From contig JAIYCV010000006.1 in the NCBI GenBank assembly GCA_027487845.1, forward strand, positions 100,940 through 149,701: a stretch of 48,762 bases of DNA, in the 5' to 3' direction. The stretch comes from Flammeovirgaceae bacterium. GTDB lineage: Bacteria > Bacteroidota > Bacteroidia > Cytophagales > Cyclobacteriaceae. The notes below the pieces were generated by a model. That model worked only from the letters and a program-made list of their open reading frames with translations, was not told the origin of the DNA and ran no database searches. Positions within the stretch are counted from its first letter, which is position 1, and each line of letters opens with the position of its first letter. The translations under genes were made by a program, and so were the position numbers. Positions 17,354 to 26,840 of this stretch are shown piece by piece.

Positions 17354-18066
17354 TGAGTACCCAACTCAATCATTTCGACATAAACACCCAAACCAATGTG
17401 CCATATCAGATAATGACCTAAGCGAACGGACAACGAAGCAAGAAAACCTGCTTTTTTAAACCAAACGGCTTGAAACCAATTCATCAAAAATCCAGTCAAT
17501 AACGAGTAAGTGATCAACCAAAAACCACCATCGGGCAGTTGCTCAAGTGGTTCCCTCAATGAGGTTAGGATCGTTCCTGCCCAACCGAATGCTTGAACGT
17601 ACTTGCCTTGCTTCCACCACTTACCGAATAATAAAATCAAGGTTAACGGAATGAGCCGATAAAATACTTCTATTTCAAAAGCACCGGAAAAATAAAGGAA
17701 AATGGAATACGGAAAAGGTTGCAGAAAAGGAAGAAGCTCGGTATAGTGTTGTGGATGCAGTATGATTTTCAACACGATTACATCGAGTAGGCCGAAAGCA
17801 AGACCCGCAATTGCAGGATAAAGAAATCTGCTACGAAGGTTAACCGTGCCTTCCAAGAAATCTGGAAACCCGGCATTTTTCTGTAAAAACAAAAAGGGAA
17901 TCCCAACCAGTAATAATACTATATTCGAAAATTCCCACACGCGAACAAATGAATGATCTTTTTCTATGGATCGTCCAACGAGTATCCCGGCAAGGGCAAT
18001 GAGCAAAAACAAAAAATAGATCAACAGATTTTGATGAGATAGCGATTTAACGAATGAAGCTTTCAT
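17350..18066 (-). CDS. CPBP-like polytopic membrane protein
   Basis: The 238-residue protein has about six hydrophobic segments. A CPBP-protease-like motif is visible (FEIEVFYRLIPL, matching E-x-x-x-R, with the first Glu of the usual EE pair displaced), as is SVRLGHYLIWHIGLGVYVE, which fits the later CPBP histidine motifs. CPBP proteins include the CAAX protease-like family; a diverged motif makes catalytic activity uncertain. The role may be in envelope or bacteriocin self-immunity, but no substrate can be named. It lies convergent with the LytTR gene. Confidence 0.62.
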   Translation of the reverse strand: MKASFVKSLSHQNLLIYFLFLLIALAGILVGRSIEKDHSFVRVWEFSNIVLLLVGIPFLFLQKNAGFPDFLEGTVNLRSRFLYPAIAGLAFGLLDVIVLKIILHPQHYTELLPFLQPFPYSIFLYFSGAFEIEVFYRLIPLTLILLFGKWWKQGKYVQAFGWAGTILTSLREPLEQLPDGGFWLITYSLLTGFLMNWFQAVWFKKAGFLASLSVRLGHYLIWHIGLGVYVEMIELGTH

Positions 18067-18515
18067 GATTTCTTATTTTTTATTGGCTCTTCAACGAGAC
18101 GCGATGCTTTAGAGATTTCACCTCTTCCGCTGAAAAACCCTTTAACTCATGTGATAGGCCAGCGGAAGGGTGTGAAGCGGAAAAAATGATCGGTGAAAGA
18201 ATTGAGATCCTATTCGGTTGACTGCTCAAAATCATACGATGATTGGCAGCGTGACTAAAACCTAACCCCAGTTCTTGATAAACTTAATCTGAGCTTCGAT
18301 AATCGTTCTGCTAACTTGTCGAAGAGCGGGTGCATCTTTTTTGGTAGTTTTTTTATTCCAACCAGTACAATTTCTATCTCAATGAGCGTTAAGAAAAAAA
18401 AGATTTTTTCACTTAAACCTGCATGACCCTAACAATCAAGCATTATTTTGTGAATAACCCCTTTTGCTTATTAAATTGCACTTCGCAAAAGATAGACGAA
18501 CTAACTTCAACTTTT
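18067..18515. other. Intergenic region with inverted repeat
   Basis: About 450 bases with no convincing gene. CTTCCGCTG at 18124-18132 is repeated inverted (CAGCGGAAG) at 18160-18168 with a 27-base spacer, extendable to 11 pairs with one wobble. There is no poly-T tract, so it does not look like a terminator. It could be a regulator site or RNA stem for the minus-strand CPBP-like gene, whose start is at 18066. Confidence 0.55.
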
Positions 18516-19070
18516 ATGATTACACTTATCTTAAGACGAGCATTTCCAGCAATATTTTTTTATTTTATTGCCATATTGAGCCTTGCCCAAGAAAAGGTGG
18601 TAAGCATCACCAGCGTGAAGGGTGGCGTTGTTGGAGTAAGTTTGGCAAAAGAATTTGCCCTAGGTAAAATAACAACCTTGCAAATAGAAGCGGGCGTGCT
18701 TAATGGCAGCATCTACTATTCAAGTTTCGATGGATGGGGAAATGATTTGCCACTTGGCGTTTCTGTGGCACCTCAGCTATATTACAACTTTACAAAAAGA
18801 GTAACTTACAGTCGCGATACGAAAAACAACTCCGCTAATTACCTCAGCTTACCGCTCTTTTTTAATTCTTCAAAATCGTTGGGAAATCGATCCTCGTCAG
18901 AATCCGTAGCGTTAATGCCTACTTGGGGTCTGCGAAGAAATCTGGGTGACAACTTTTATTTCGATTTTTCAATTGGTTACGGAGCTCGTCATTTTTTTGG
19001 GAATAATCTCTCATCAAGTTGGGAGAGTGCCGGAAATCTTAATGTGAAATTTGGTTTTGTATTAAAGTAG
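18516..19070 (+). CDS. Putative outer-membrane or exported protein
   Basis: The ATG at 18516 gives 184 residues beginning with a signal peptide (MITLILRRAFPAIFFYFIAILSLAQ). The mature part has alternating hydrophobic and polar strands with glycines, no cysteines and aromatic residues near strand ends, as in small outer-membrane beta-barrels: SVAPQLYYNFTKRVTYS, PTWGLRRNLGDNFYFDFSIGYGARHFF, NVKFGFVLK at the end. Function unknown; I do not recognise a family. An upstream ATG at 18423 would add an unlikely non-signal stretch. Confidence 0.75.
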   Translation: MITLILRRAFPAIFFYFIAILSLAQEKVVSITSVKGGVVGVSLAKEFALGKITTLQIEAGVLNGSIYYSSFDGWGNDLPLGVSVAPQLYYNFTKRVTYSRDTKNNSANYLSLPLFFNSSKSLGNRSSSESVALMPTWGLRRNLGDNFYFDFSIGYGARHFFGNNLSSSWESAGNLNVKFGFVLK

Positions 19071-19362
19071 TCTCAGCCCCCAATTAGATACATCTGACAA
19101 AGGCTACAATCCCTTCGCTTATTTAGCAGCGCTATTTAAACGACTTTTTTGCATTATGTCCATTGGTTTGTACCAAAAGGCGAAATAATAGTCGAAAGCA
19201 AAAAGAAGCTGCACAAAATTGATTCGGGTACTGCTGGTTTTTAATCAAAATTTTGAAGAAAAATTACTAAACGCTCATTAAATAGTGAACAAAGTTTTTA
19301 TGTTAAAATCCGTTTTCTAAGAAAAATATAATTTATTTGCCTTTCCAATACGGGTAAATGAA

Positions 19363-19851
19363 TTGCATACGATCGAAAACGAAATTGTCTATGTGGGTTT
19401 CTTATTGCTGGGCGCGGCTCTATTTGCGTTGGTGAAATTTATTGTGGGCAAAGAGCCTACATATTCTAGCTTGGAGCGCGAAAAAAAGTTGGCCTATTTA
19501 GAGGAATTAGATGAAGAGCGAAAAAGTGCGAAACAAAGATTATGGGATGACTTAAGGGAAAAGCAAGCAGCACCCAAACCAATTGTTGCCAATAACAGCC
19601 ACGAGCAACAGTTAATAGAAAACGAAAGAGAAAGGATAAAAGAGGTACTGCACGATTATACAGTACAGCAATTGGTGGCAATTGCCATACATTTAGAAGG
19701 TGTGCGCGATCTTGCTTCCAATGAAAAATTGCGCAATACGGTTGATTTTACGATACGTGAGTTATATAAAACCATCGACTCGGTTCGATACTTGATCCAT
19801 AACTTAAGCCTGCCCGATATAGGAGATAAATCGCTGCAGGAGCTGGTGTAG
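19363..19851 (+). pseudogene. NarL-type sensor histidine kinase, truncated by IS insertion
   Basis: The frame starts at a TTG (19363) and runs 162 residues. It has a membrane segment at about 8-26, a charged helical linker, and a HisKA_3 dimerisation domain with the phosphoacceptor box ERERIKEVLHDYTVQQLVAI (His97). It stops at TAG right where IS1380-family sequence begins. The HATPase domain needed to phosphorylate the partner is missing, and it is not found on the far side of the element, so the kinase is not functional as such. Upstream of 19363 an ATG at 19358 is out of frame. The partner response regulator is not in the window. Confidence 0.82.
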
Positions 19852-20761
19852 CGATACTTGCCCACCGGTTCATCGAACAATAAAAGCTTTCCGGTGGCTT
19901 TGGTCAATATCTCAATGTTCTTGCGCACGGCCACCATCCTTCTTGGGTGCTTCCAATCGTGTGATCGGTATTCAAACTCCGTGACCTCTATCCCATCTAT
20001 TAATTTTGTCCATTCCTTTTTTGACCGCACCTCTTGTTTGATGTTGGGGTACATTTTCACTGCTATGATATAACTGGTCTTCTTCTCTTGTTCTAAATAG
20101 TTCAAGAAATCATGGGCGTAAAACCCGCTGTCGGCCCTTACCAATCCTATTTTCTTGTCTTTGAGGATTTCAAACGTTTCATCGATGAACGCCTTGGCAT
20201 TGCTCAGTGCGGCAGTGTTGCCCGGCCGAAGCCATGCGTTGGCCACCATCCGAGTTTCGGCTATGAAGGCCATGAGCGGGTGATGGGAGGAGCGCCCGGG
20301 CTTATTTGGGTTATACCCTACCTTGCTCCCTTCTTGTCCCCCGTAACGTGTCATCACGGAACTATCAAAATCCAGCGTGACATTTTTTATCTTCAAGTTA
20401 TCGACAAACCATTTTTGCAGCGGCACAAACACTTCGGTATTGGCTTCCAACTAAACTTTTGAAAGAACCTGCTGTAGGTGCTTTGGGAGGGGGCTTGTTT
20501 CCACCCGAAGATTTCTTGCAACACTTTGTCGTAGCGTAAATAAGCAGAATGGCTAAAGCGGCCGGCACCTATCCAGATACTTGTCCAAAAGCATTCAATG
20601 ATCTGAACTGGTTCATATCCACGGTTAGAGCCTTTCTCGGGAAGGTCTAAACCACTCATAAAATCTTTAATACCAATGCTGTCAACCATATCTTTCATCA
20701 GCTTCATGCCGCCCCAAGCTGTCACATTTTTATCCGTAAATGATACCTCTATCTCTTTCAC
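19852..20761 (-). pseudogene. IS1380-family transposase, frameshifted and C-terminally truncated
   Basis: The N-terminal part (start 20761) reads MKEIEVSFTDKNVTAWGGMK and runs in frame to about 20450, where a one-base change shifts the frame. The remainder continues in the next frame from about 20450. Across the junction, the TTT AGT TGG run would read as FSLEANTEVFVP if one T were restored. The second part holds DDE-type motifs: TLDFDSSVMTRYGGQEG for the first Asp and GLVRADSGFYAHDFL for the second. The usual C-terminus after KLLLFDEPVGKYRY, including the last catalytic region, is missing. About 300 of roughly 430 residues remain. It cannot make an active transposase. Confidence 0.85.
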
Positions 20762-20880
20762 CTTTTTGGTTTTGGTTGATCCTTAAGTAAAGATAATAAT
20801 ATCAAGCTTTTACCAATAACCTGTGATTCCTAATGAATAATCTGGGATTAATCAATTGAGACAAGAAGAGCGGATTAAGA
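19852..20880 (-). mobile_element. Truncated IS1380-family insertion sequence
   Basis: About 1 kb of sequence, visibly richer in G and C than its neighbours, carries a damaged IS1380-family transposase on the minus strand. Complete members are about 1.6 to 1.7 kb. The end nearest the kinase lies close to 19852, within the transposase coding region, so this side is deleted. The other end lies between 20762 and about 20880 and I cannot place a terminal inverted repeat or target duplication. The element interrupts the histidine kinase. Confidence 0.75.
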
Positions 20881-20918
20881 TTTTACTTCTGTTTTGCTCA
20901 TGGAGGCTTTCGGGAAAA

Positions 20919-22519
20919 CTACTTAGGATACTTAGCTTTCAACTTCTTATAGCGTTCTTCATCTTTGAACCGCACATAAGGCTCTGTTTGCTCTAGTTCA
21001 GTTGACATAGGGAAACCTAATGTGCTTCCTTTTTCAAGATTAAGGTAGAACCCCTCTTTGTCATTTTGAAGCCCGCAAAGTTCGGCTAAGGTGCTATAGC
21101 TATAGCCTGCTTCCCTGCTAACGCTATCGGCTTTAAGAGCCATTTGAACATACCTTAATGCTGTCTTATATTTTTTGTGAATTTCAAGGCTGTAGGCGAA
21201 AGTATTAAGGGACCTGCCTAACTCGATAGGATCCCTTTTACTAGCTATTTTAAATCTGTTGTTAGCGGCTAGTGTATCACCCAAGGCTTCCAGAATAACT
21301 ATGGTTGCCGCTATAGCATGAATGTCCTCCGAATCTATATAAAAGGCTTTTTCAACCTCTTCATGCGCTTCTTTAAACTTTCCTTGGTGATAGAGTGCTG
21401 CTCCCAGCCCTGTAAATCCTCTAAAATAGGTGGAATCAAGTAAAATACTTTTTCTATAACACTGCTCTGCTTTTTTATCTGCTGTAACGTCACCAATAGT
21501 AAACAACCACGAATCACCCATTCGTAGCCACGCTTCAACAGCAGTAGAATCTAAACTTAACGATTTCTGAAATAGTTTTTGTGCTTGATTATATCCTTGG
21601 GCGTCAGAGGCAATGAGGCCTAAAGTGCGATAGGCATACGCATTACTGGCATCTATCGAAATAGCCCTTTTTATTTTTGAAGCGGCTTCCAGGTATCCCC
21701 TAAAATCTGAAAGATAGCCAGGCCCCATGCTGTATAGGCATTAGCAGCTTGTTTTGGTGCCCGCCTTAACGAGTAGCGTAAGGCACTAATACATTTAGTA
21801 AAACGTACGTTGTCAGTTTCATTAGTTGGCATATAGTAAAGACTGAGCAGAAAGGGATTGTTCATTTTGAGAATGTTGGCGGAACCTTCATGCATTAAAT
21901 TTTTCAGAGCGGTTACTTCGTCTTTACCAATTGGTTCGTAGATAACCTGGGCTTTTTCGCCACTCATCCTAAGAACCAATTTAAGCCTTTCTTCTTCTTT
22001 TGTTATTTCGCCACTTATGCTGTGCTCTTTTATACCCAAGGCTTGCCTTAAATAACCAGAAATATTATCCAACGAGAGAGCCGCACCTCCCACAATTTCA
22101 ACCTGCAAATCGGTTTTATCGGCCGAGTTGTTATATTCTTCTATTTCTTTCACCGTACGACTTTCATTGCCTTTGGCAATCATTTCATTTACCTTGTCCA
22201 ATAGTTGATAGGCTACTGTTACACCATCGTACCCCTTTTTTACAAAATCCTCAGGCATCCGAAACGCCTTAATGTGGTAGCTTTTGTCGTTCAATTGCTG
22301 AATGATCAACTTGATTAAGGCAGACGCAATAAGAATTACAATTAGGGTAACAGTCCAACTTCGTATGCCGGTTGCTACTTGGTTCAGTTTCCGAATCGAA
22401 ATTTTCCAAGGCGGTACTTTTAGTTTTCCCCAGAAAGGGGATCGATTTACAACCGCAGGTGAATCAGGGAGTAAAATTTCTGGAATTTCTTCATTGCTTT
22501 GACGCTCGATGTCATTCAT
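20919..22519 (-). pseudogene. Membrane-anchored TPR protein split by a one-base frameshift
   Basis: Two overlapping minus-strand frames form one gene. The upstream part (from the ATG at 22519) has a cytosolic N-terminus, a membrane helix (SWTVTLIVILIASALIKLII, residues about 54-73), a helical region with FRMPEDFVKKGYDGVTVAYQLLDKV, and a segment ending in RAPKQAANAYTAWG. The frame then shifts at a run of four G near 21725, and the second frame continues with YLEAASKIKRAISIDASNAYAYR and about five TPR units (YNQAQKLFQKSLSLDSTAVEAWLRMG, AEQCYRKSILLDSTYFRGFTGLGAALYHQGKF, and so on) to the stop at 20919. One extra G would restore a 530-residue protein. Decay or a sequencing error are both possible. 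Role unknown; TPRs bind proteins. It lies next to the IS remnant. Confidence 0.82.
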
Positions 22520-22622
22520 TTTATCAAATTTAAAGTACAGATAAAGATATTTACATTTGGGAAAATAAACCACAATTAGCCTAGAATGTTATTGAGGTTA
22601 ATAGTGCTGTGCTTCTCCGCCC

Positions 22623-22655
22623 GTGTTGGTCTTCTTGAGTCTTCTTGACCAACAC
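22623..22655. repeat. Inverted repeat upstream of toxin-antitoxin genes
   Basis: GTGTTGGTC (22623-22631) pairs with GACCAACAC (22647-22655) around a 15-base loop that carries a CTTCTTGA-type tandem. It lies about 190 bases before the antitoxin start and about 100 bases upstream of the TPR gene start. It may be an operator of the type autoregulated by antitoxins, or a small hairpin RNA. No T tract. Confidence 0.55.
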
Positions 22656-22844
22656 AGATTGTTAAAGTCCGGCTTTACTCCGTTCCGACTTATTTTCTCT
22701 TCATAGAAATTGCTGTTTTTAGTTAGCACAGTAGTTAATACTACTAGGTGGGCCGAGAATACAACCGGTTTAAAACGACATCTATTGGCATTTCTATTTC
22801 CTCGAAAAGAAAATTGTTAATTTTAGGATATTAACTTTTGCGCC

Positions 22845-23093
22845 ATGGATATAAAAGCCGAAAAAGAATACATCAAGTTAGAACTGGATAAAGTGGAAGA
22901 CATCCACTTGGTGGAGGCAATAAAAAATTTATTGGCCTTTGGTAAGAACAAAGCCTACGAACAAAGTATGCGCCCTATGACCAAAGAAGCATTTTTCGAA
23001 AGAAATGAGGAATCAAGAAAAGCCATAGAAGAATATAACCTAATAAGCCAGCAGGAAGCCAAGGACTATTTTGCTAGGAAGTATGCCAAATAA
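22845..23093 (+). CDS. Antitoxin of a RelE/ParE-type toxin-antitoxin pair
   Basis: The 82-residue protein is charged and helical (MDIKAEKEYIKLELDKVEDIHLVEAIKNLLAFGKN), then carries an acidic Glu-rich tail. It is not a recognisable member of a named antitoxin family from sequence alone, but Bacteroidota often carry this type (addiction-module component or DUF2281-like) before a RelE/ParE toxin. It overlaps the toxin by 11 bases, so the two are translationally coupled. Antitoxins of this kind neutralise the toxin and repress their own operon. A TAACTTTTG sequence just upstream (22832-22840) could be a -7 element. Confidence 0.72.
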   Translation: MDIKAEKEYIKLELDKVEDIHLVEAIKNLLAFGKNKAYEQSMRPMTKEAFFERNEESRKAIEEYNLISQQEAKDYFARKYAK

Positions 23094-23415
23094 AAAATTA
23101 ACCTTAAAGTGGACACCCTTTGCTTTAAGTTGTTTGGATCAAATCTATGACTACATTGCCTTTAAAGAAAAATCAGATGCCCCTGCTTTCAAGTTTGTTA
23201 ATGAAATTTTTGAGCGAGTAGATCAGCTAATTGACTTTCCAGAATCAGGGCAAGCTGAGCCATTGTTAGCAGAAATAGGTAGAGACTGTCGTTATCTGGT
23301 GCATGCAAGCTACAAGATCATTTATGAATACCTCCCCGTTCAGGATACTGTTATCATCACCGATATTTTTCATACAAGCCAGTACCCAGAGAAGGTAAAA
23401 AGGTCATCGGAGTAG
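23083..23415 (+). CDS. RelE/ParE-family toxin
   Basis: The ATG at 23083 gives 110 residues with the RelE/ParE fold: LKWTPFALSCLDQIYDYIAFKEKSD, VDQLIDFPESGQAEPLL, CRYLVHASYKIIYEYLPV and TVIITDIFHTSQYPEKV. RelE-like toxins cut mRNA on the ribosome and ParE-like ones poison gyrase; the motifs here do not decide which. The gene overlaps the preceding antitoxin, as in typical two-gene modules. An upstream in-frame ATG at 23071 would add four residues. Confidence 0.88.
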   Translation: MPNKKLTLKWTPFALSCLDQIYDYIAFKEKSDAPAFKFVNEIFERVDQLIDFPESGQAEPLLAEIGRDCRYLVHASYKIIYEYLPVQDTVIITDIFHTSQYPEKVKRSSE

Positions 23416-23538
23416 CAACGCTACGCCCGTTTTGAACTTGACCAACGTGGTGTATTAATCATTATGTGAAACGAAGTTGCAATTCGCTAATACGCATCTC
23501 AACTACTCCTTAAGGCCAATCTCAAAAATCCCAACTGA

Positions 23539-26169
23539 TCAATTCATCCTTGCCAAATTTTCTTCCAAGGCTTTGATTTTTGTTTCAGCGTCTGCCTTCT
23601 TCTTCCTTTCTATCTCAATCACTTTAGGTGGCGCACTCGCTACAAATTTCTCGTTGCTTAGTTTCTTATCAATGGATTCGAGAAAGCCCCGGTTGTATGC
23701 CAGTTCTTTTTGGATGGTTTCTATTTCTTTCCCAACGTCCATCTTTCCTTCCATTGGGATGAAATATTCTATGGCTCTCACCAACACAGAAATGCCGCTT
23801 CCTTCAAAAGTGGATGTGTTGTTGATAGTGCTGATGTTCGCAAGCTTTTTGACCACGCTACTAAAAGATAAAAGGGTGGAGTTGGCAGACTTTTCAATTA
23901 GCTGCAACGATTCTTTAGGAGAAAGCCCCTTCGCATTTCGTGCATTTCTTACTTCAGTTACCAGCTCAAATGCAAACGTTGCCTCGTCAATAATAGAAGA
24001 TGAAAAGGCACTCGGGCGAGGCCATTTGGCCACTACAATGCACTCTTTTCCACCGCGTGTATTTAGTTCGTGCCAAAGCTCTTCCGTAATAAAAGGCATA
24101 AACGGATGGAGAATTTTCAGCAGCGTTTCGAAGAAATCGATGGTGCTTTTATAGGTTGCGGCATCAATGGGTTTGCCAAATTCTGGTTTCACTATTTCCA
24201 GGTACCAGGCGCAGAATTCGGTCCATACTAATTTGTAAACGGTATGCAGCGCATCGGAGATCCTAAACTTGGTAAAATGATCTTCGAGTTCAAGCACTGT
24301 TTCATTCAATTTTGCATCGAACCACTCAATGGCAACTTTATTTTCTGCTGGTGGCGGAATGGGCTCGGTGTTCCACCCCTTCACCAAACGGAAGGCATTC
24401 CAGATTTTGTTGGAAAAGTTTCGACCCTGCTCCACTAATTTTTCATCGTACAATAAATCGTTTCCGGCTGGCGAACTAAACAACATCCCTGTGCGAACCG
24501 CATCTGCTCCGTAGGTGGCGATCAAGTCTAACGGATCGGGCGAATTGCCTAAGCTTTTAGACATCTTTCTGCCTTGCTTGTCGCGAACGATACCCGTGAG
24601 GTAAACATTTTTGAAAGGCTGCGCTCCACGATACTCATACCCAGCGATGATCATACGCGCTACCCAAAAGAATAAAATCTCGGGGGCGGTTACAAGGTCG
24701 TTGGTAGGGTAGAAGTAGTTGAGATCGGCATTGCCTTTGTTGCCGTCTTTAAAGATAGTGGTATCGAACACCGCTATCGGCCACAGCCAGCTTGAGAACC
24801 AAGTATCCAATACATCGCTGTCTTGTCTTATGCTCTCGATGTTACTTGTTGGATCTTGAATCTTGAATAGTTCAACAGCTTCTGCTTGTGTTTTCGCTAC
24901 CACATAACTTCCATCGGATGCATACCAAACGGGTATCCGATGCCCCCACCAAAGTTGTCGGGAGATGCACCAATCGCGCACGTTTGCCATCCAGTGATGG
25001 TAGGTGTTTTTAAACTTGGGCGGAAGTAGTTGAATAGTATCGTCCATCACGTTTTTTAACGCAGGCTGGGTGATTACATCCATCTTCAAAAACCATTGCA
25101 TCGATAACCTTGGTTCGATCACCGCATCGGTTCGTTCTGAGAAGCCAACGTTGCTTTTGTAGTCTTCTACTTTTGCTAACTGGCCTGCTGCCTCTAAGTC
25201 TTTTGCTATTTCTTTGCGCACGGCAAAGCGATCTTTGCCAACATATAGAACCGATTTGGCATTCAACGTGCCATCGTCATTTAATATGTCGATTAATTCA
25301 AGTCCATGCTTTTTGCCTAGTTCATAATCGTTTAGATCGTGAGCCGGTGTTACTTTTAAACAGCCCGTTCCAAAATCCATCGTAACATACTCGTCTTCAA
25401 TAATGGGTATGGATTTATTGAGCAACGGAATTAGCGCCCGTTTGCCTTTCAAATGCGTATACCGCTCGTCATTTGGATTGATGCACACAGCGGCATCTGC
25501 TAATATCGTTTCTGGGCGGGTGGTAGCGATGGTTACAAAGCCATCTTCACCTTCAATTTTGTAATTTATATAATACAATTTCGAATTCACTTCGCGGTGG
25601 TTTACTTCATCGTCTGACAAGGCAGTTTTGCCTACAGGATCCCAGTTGACCATGCGTGTGCCGCGGTAGATATATCCTTTTTTATGCAGGTCGATGAACA
25701 CATCTATCACGGCCTCGTAGTAAGCGGGATCCATGGTGAATGAGGTACGATCCCAATCGCAAGAAGCGCCCAGCTTTTTTAATTGTTCCAGAATAATGCC
25801 GCCATATTTTTCTTTCCATTCCCAGGCATACTTCAAAAACTCTTCGCGCGTTAAGTCCGACTTTTTGATTCCCTTTTCGCGAAGCATAGCCACTACTTTT
25901 GTTTCTGTGGCGATGGAAGCATGGTCGGTGCCAGGCACCCAACACGCCTCTTTGCCTTCCATTCGGGCCTTACGAACGAGGATATCCTGAATGGTATTGT
26001 TGAGCATGTGCCCCATGTGCAAAACGCCCGTTACATTGGGCGGAGGAATGACGATGGTGTACGCTTCTTTTGCAGGATTAGGTTGAGCGTGGAAAAAGCC
26101 GTTGGCAAGCCAGTAGGCATACCATTTGTCTTCTACTTCGGTTGGGTTGTATTTTGTTGATAACGACAT
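23539..26169 (-). CDS. valS: Valyl-tRNA synthetase
   Basis: The 876-residue class I synthetase charges tRNA-Val with valine. The HIGH-type signature is HMGH (51-54) in [13 protein letters not shown], and KMSKS is at residues 535-539. The editing domain lies between ([22 protein letters not shown]). The rest holds the anticodon-binding domain and a C-terminal coiled coil from about residue 815 ([39 protein letters not shown]). The length matches other bacteria. It is convergent with the upstream toxin gene and downstream of a PIN toxin operon, with no regulatory leader seen. Confidence 0.98.
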   Translation of the reverse strand: MSLSTKYNPTEVEDKWYAYWLANGFFHAQPNPAKEAYTIVIPPPNVTGVLHMGHMLNNTIQDILVRKARMEGKEACWVPGTDHASIATETKVVAMLREKGIKKSDLTREEFLKYAWEWKEKYGGIILEQLKKLGASCDWDRTSFTMDPAYYEAVIDVFIDLHKKGYIYRGTRMVNWDPVGKTALSDDEVNHREVNSKLYYINYKIEGEDGFVTIATTRPETILADAAVCINPNDERYTHLKGKRALIPLLNKSIPIIEDEYVTMDFGTGCLKVTPAHDLNDYELGKKHGLELIDILNDDGTLNAKSVLYVGKDRFAVRKEIAKDLEAAGQLAKVEDYKSNVGFSERTDAVIEPRLSMQWFLKMDVITQPALKNVMDDTIQLLPPKFKNTYHHWMANVRDWCISRQLWWGHRIPVWYASDGSYVVAKTQAEAVELFKIQDPTSNIESIRQDSDVLDTWFSSWLWPIAVFDTTIFKDGNKGNADLNYFYPTNDLVTAPEILFFWVARMIIAGYEYRGAQPFKNVYLTGIVRDKQGRKMSKSLGNSPDPLDLIATYGADAVRTGMLFSSPAGNDLLYDEKLVEQGRNFSNKIWNAFRLVKGWNTEPIPPPAENKVAIEWFDAKLNETVLELEDHFTKFRISDALHTVYKLVWTEFCAWYLEIVKPEFGKPIDAATYKSTIDFFETLLKILHPFMPFITEELWHELNTRGGKECIVVAKWPRPSAFSSSIIDEATFAFELVTEVRNARNAKGLSPKESLQLIEKSANSTLLSFSSVVKKLANISTINNTSTFEGSGISVLVRAIEYFIPMEGKMDVGKEIETIQKELAYNRGFLESIDKKLSNEKFVASAPPKVIEIERKKKADAETKIKALEENLARMN

Positions 26170-26226
26170 AGGGGAAATTAAAGGACTGCAAAAATAGCTA
26201 TTTTGATGATTGAAATAACCAGCAGT

Positions 26227-26613
26227 TTACACCCAATCAATCGGGTTTCCGTAATGACCAAATAATTTATCTCTCGTAATTATCACTAAATTATTTGTCA
26301 GTGCCTGCGAAATTAAAAGTCTATCGAAAGGATCGTGATGGTGAAATGGCAGTTTCGAAACTTGAATAATGTCAAGTGTGGTTATGTTTAATACTTCAAA
26401 TTGTGACTCTTTAGTTATTGCAAAAAGATCTTCCATTTCCATTCCAAGGGAAAGTTTTTTTAAGGAAACTTTAATTGCAATTTCCCAAAACGAGGCAATA
26501 CTGATGAAGCAGTTATTTTCTGTATTCTCAATTTTAGACTTAATCGTATTTGGCAAATTAGACGGCTCATTAATTGCCCAAATCAATAACTGAGTATCTA
26601 ATAGATAATTCAT
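26227..26613 (-). CDS. PIN-domain toxin, VapC type
   Basis: The 128-residue protein has a PIN nuclease fold with its acidic residues in place: Asp6 (LLDTQ), Glu44 (SFWEIAIK), Asp97 (HHHDPFDRLL) and Asp115 (IITRDKLF). VapC toxins cut initiator tRNA or rRNA. Its start overlaps the antitoxin stop by 4 bases (ATGA), so the two are coupled. It lies between the RsmF-like and valS genes. Confidence 0.92.
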   Translation of the reverse strand: MNYLLDTQLLIWAINEPSNLPNTIKSKIENTENNCFISIASFWEIAIKVSLKKLSLGMEMEDLFAITKESQFEVLNITTLDIIQVSKLPFHHHDPFDRLLISQALTNNLVIITRDKLFGHYGNPIDWV

Positions 26614-26813
26614 TCCATGTACTCCTTAAAATCAGCAAGGGGTTGATCAAAATCATCACTGATAACTATTCGACCCTTTGCTAATCCTAATGTTCTCTTT
26701 ATAGGCTTCTCTTTTTTTGACTTTTCAAGTAAGAAATCAACGAAGTCTTCAACTTCCCTTTTTAGTTCCATTGGAAGTTGTTCGATTCTTGATTGCAGAT
26801 GTAGTGTTGACAT
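26610..26813 (-). CDS. DUF2281-type antitoxin
   Basis: The ATG at 26813 gives 67 residues. Residues 1-30 match DUF2281 (LQSRIEQLPMELKREVEDFVDFLLEKSKK), which contains the DNA-binding or dimer helices, and the C-terminus LGLAKGRIVISDDFDQPLADFKEYM matches the antitoxin tail that wraps around a PIN toxin. An in-frame ATG at 26831 exists but lacks the family context. The gene overlaps the toxin by 4 bases. Confidence 0.87.
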   Translation of the reverse strand: MSTLHLQSRIEQLPMELKREVEDFVDFLLEKSKKEKPIKRTLGLAKGRIVISDDFDQPLADFKEYME

Positions 26814-26840
26814 TTGATTACAAATATACAAATCAATAAT

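Noticed and set aside
20450..20462. Programmed frameshift in the transposase
   Set aside because: No convincing slippery heptamer is seen, and a TAG in the -1 frame precedes the junction.
23477..24154. 225-residue plus-strand frame
   Set aside because: It runs antisense to the 3' part of valS, whose frame is well supported by motifs and family length.
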